This document shows, in pieces, positions 62,293-64,000 of a stretch of 64,000 nucleotides of DNA. The notes beneath the pieces were generated by a model that saw only the letters and a program-made list of their open reading frames with translations, was not told where the DNA came from and made no database searches. This DNA comes from an uncultured Bacteroidales bacterium (lineage in GTDB: Bacteria > Bacteroidota > Bacteroidia > Bacteroidales > UBA932). Position numbers and translations under genes: made by a program. Location: positions 1-64,000 of the forward strand of contig ONXC01000014.1 in assembly GCA_900321715.1 (NCBI GenBank), given 5' to 3'. The stretch's first letter is position 1. Each line of letters starts with the position of its first letter.

Positions 62293-63741
62293 CTAGAACT
62301 CCCTGTAGAACAGGCGCACAAAGGATGAAACTATGATTTCCTTCAGGGTTCTTGAGCCGAGCCATGACTCCAGGGTCCACTCCGTTGCGCCGTCCATAAG
62401 GTCCTCGAAGGCCTTCCTGAAACCAACGGCGGTTTCACGGTCATAGATGAAACTGTTAACCTCGTTGTTGATGGTGAAACTCCTCACGTCCAGATTTGTG
62501 GCGCCCACAACGGAGAGGTAGTCATCGGCCACCATTGTCTTGGAATGGTTGAACTCCCCTTCACTCTCAATGATCCTGACGCCGGCTTCAAGGCATTCCG
62601 TGTAATAACCGCGGTTGAAAGGGCCCAGGATGGGGGTATCCACATTTCTTGGAAGCATTACCCTTACGTCTACACCCCTGAGGGCAGCGGTCTTGAGGGC
62701 AAGGAGGAATGATGCAGGTGGGACAAAGTAGGGAGTCTGGAAATAGACGTATTTACGGGCATTTCCAAGCATCCATTCATATGCCATCTGGGTGGTGGGC
62801 CAGGGAAAATCTGCTTCGTCCGTAACTATTTGGATGGTTTTACCACCCTCAAGAGGCCTTACTGGCTGGAAATAATCCCCGAGAGGCTTCTCCACACTGC
62901 CTTTGCAACTGATCCAGGTGTCAAGGAAAGACGCCTGAAGCCGGGCAACGGCAGGGCCTTCTATCCTAAGATGGGTATCATGCCAAACATTAAAGTAATT
63001 GTCACTGACGTTCATCCCGCCGGTATAGGCTATGCGGCCGTCTATGACCACTATCTTCCGGTGCTGCTGACAGTTGAGCCTCATGATGAAAAGCGGCAGG
63101 CCCTGACTAATGGATGTGTAGCGGACAACCTCAATTCTGGCTTCCTCCATGGGCTTCCAGAATTTGCGTGGAATACGCCTTGCCACAAAACTGTTGAGGA
63201 GGAAACGGACCTCTACTCCCTGACGGGCTTTCTCTATGAGAAGGTCCCGGACCTCCCTTCCAGAGGCGTCATTTCCAAAGCGGAAATACTCCAGATGAAC
63301 GGAATGACGGGCATTCCTTATATCCTCCATAAGGAGTTCCTTCTTGCGTGCGCCTGAGGAAATGACTTCCATTTTATTTCCCACGTAGAGCCGGTTCCCG
63401 TCTCCGCATGCACGGTTGAGACTGGCAAGGGGGCGGAAGGACTCTTCCAGGCCGTCCTCAGGGATACCATCGGGAAAAAGGAGGCCGGCGGCTTCCGGGG
63501 TGATTTCCTCATTCAACCTTCTCCGGGCCTCTCCGTGGATGTAATTCCTGGCCTTCACGGTACGATAATCCTTGCCGAAGATAAGGTACAGGACAAAACC
63601 GACGAGAGGGACAAATAACATGAGAAGCACCCAGGCCATGGCGGTTTCCTGCACCCTCTTGTCCCTCAGGACCATGTAGCATAGTGCCAGACGAAGAATG
63701 GCCGGCAGAAGTACAACAATTATGTTCAGGATACTGCTCAT
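62293..63741 (-). CDS. cls: Cardiolipin synthase
   Basis: 482 aa. The ATG at 63741 (MSSILNIIVVLLPAILRL) is used, as a start at 63762 would lie upstream of the promoter box. Two N-terminal membrane helices (about 5-25 and 36-56) and two phospholipase D motifs, 'HRKIVVIDGRIAYTGGMN' and 'HSKTMVADDYLSVVGATNLD', are present. It condenses two phosphatidylglycerols into cardiolipin at the inner membrane. It ends directly after the stop of the DUF4493 gene, converging. Confidence 0.95.
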   Translation of the reverse strand: MSSILNIIVVLLPAILRLALCYMVLRDKRVQETAMAWVLLMLFVPLVGFVLYLIFGKDYRTVKARNYIHGEARRRLNEEITPEAAGLLFPDGIPEDGLEESFRPLASLNRACGDGNRLYVGNKMEVISSGARKKELLMEDIRNARHSVHLEYFRFGNDASGREVRDLLIEKARQGVEVRFLLNSFVARRIPRKFWKPMEEARIEVVRYTSISQGLPLFIMRLNCQQHRKIVVIDGRIAYTGGMNVSDNYFNVWHDTHLRIEGPAVARLQASFLDTWISCKGSVEKPLGDYFQPVRPLEGGKTIQIVTDEADFPWPTTQMAYEWMLGNARKYVYFQTPYFVPPASFLLALKTAALRGVDVRVMLPRNVDTPILGPFNRGYYTECLEAGVRIIESEGEFNHSKTMVADDYLSVVGATNLDVRSFTINNEVNSFIYDRETAVGFRKAFEDLMDGATEWTLESWLGSRTLKEIIVSSFVRLFYREF

Positions 63742-63750
63742 GTAGTTACA

Positions 63751-63780
63751 CAAAGATAACAAAAAATATTCGTATATTTG
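63751..63780. promoter_or_regulatory. Divergent -7 boxes for cls and the acyl-CoA synthetase gene
   Basis: CAAAGATA (63751-63758) is TATCTTTG for cls, nine bases from its ATG. TATATTTG (63773-63780) faces the gene starting at 63802. Confidence 0.55.
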
Positions 63781-63801
63781 TAGTCCTTATACTTACTGCA
63801 A

Positions 63802-64000
63802 GTGAAGAACTACCTGAAGAAACTTGAAGACCAGATTCATCAGAATCCTGAGAAACCCGCTCTATGTGACTACGAAGGAGCAGTTTACACATATGCCCAG
63901 TTTGCTCAGATCATAGAGCGCTACCATATCTTTTTCCAGACGGCCGGCATCAAGCCCGGAGACAAGATAGCCATCTGCGCCAAAAACTCGGCCCGTTGGG
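63802..64000 (+). CDS. Long-chain acyl-CoA synthetase/AMP-binding enzyme, 5' part only
   Basis: The first 66 codons are present and the gene runs off the window. GTG at 63802 starts (M)KNYLKKLEDQIHQNPEK, followed by 'PALCDYEGAVYTYAQFAQII' and 'GIKPGDKIAICAKNSARW', the N-terminal pattern of AMP-dependent synthetases. The catalytic motifs lie beyond the window. A TATATTTG box is 21 bases upstream. Confidence 0.8.
   Translation, partial: MKNYLKKLEDQIHQNPEKPALCDYEGAVYTYAQFAQIIERYHIFFQTAGIKPGDKIAICAKNSARW

Overview
The window reads as a chromosomal segment from a member of the Bacteroidales, probably an uncultured gut-type lineage with GC content that looks to be in the mid-50s percent. The grounds are: Bacteroidota-type promoters (TTTG, then about 19 bases, then TAnnTTTG); few purine-rich ribosome binding sites; fimbrillin, BACON, FISUMP and DUF4493 lipoproteins; and Bacteroidota-typical proteins (DUF5606, DUF6340, DUF3276, a long NusB, a DUF486 protein, L31 type B). 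No phage, transposase, CRISPR array or rRNA is visible. Placement below order level is inference only.

Layout. 1-7500 is a variable surface region with three lipoproteins. Two of them are directly preceded by a 53-56 residue small protein. 7.5-16 kb holds an M13 peptidase, rplS with tRNA-Arg, dnaJ-grpE, rpmE, a NamZ-like gene, glmM, a DUF486 protein and tRNA-Glu. 15.9-16.9 kb is an unusual patch: a helically spaced GTCGCAGGT repeat array and an exported protein gene flanked by 21-bp direct repeats. 16.9-27 kb holds surE-lpxB, gapA, rnhA-pdxA-WYL regulator-S9 peptidase and recG. 27.4-45 kb is a long, tightly packed plus-strand run: gdhA, a receiver/PPDK fusion, an FAD protein, tsaD, tamB, a tetrapyrrole-methylase-type gene, mtaB, an MBL hydrolase, a phytoene-desaturase-like oxidoreductase, a bile-acid-symporter family protein and a PlsC-like acyltransferase. 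45-52 kb is a minus-strand run: nusB-yajC-ybbR-coaE-DUF5606-rimO-DUF6340-pckA. 52-64 kb holds a PUR-type protein, an amidohydrolase with two tandem purine nucleoside phosphorylases, zapB-like/zapA, a probable 6S RNA, rny, a 5'-nucleotidase with ffh, a DUF4493 lipoprotein, a cardiolipin synthase and the start of an acyl-CoA synthetase.

How the genes work together. Most of the window is core housekeeping: lipid A and phospholipid synthesis, envelope assembly (TamB), tRNA t6A synthesis and its methylthiolation (TsaD, MtaB), ribosome modification (RimO), protein targeting (Ffh, YajC), RNA decay (RNase Y), nitrogen assimilation (GdhA) and gluconeogenesis (PckA, Gap).

The most striking feature is not a gene. 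The 7-mer ATCGGCC (or GGCCGAT) occurs about 113 times by eye in 64 kb, against roughly 8-10 expected, on both strands about equally, in genes and in spacers. This is the abundance pattern of a DNA uptake or recognition sequence. The second is a set of small non-autonomous repeat families: a palindromic element that also lies in frame inside mtaB, a roughly 120-bp MITE-like family with three copies, a CACAAAAATGGCG hairpin repeat, and the GTCGCAGGT array. The third is the recurring pair of short peptide gene plus fimbrillin lipoprotein gene.
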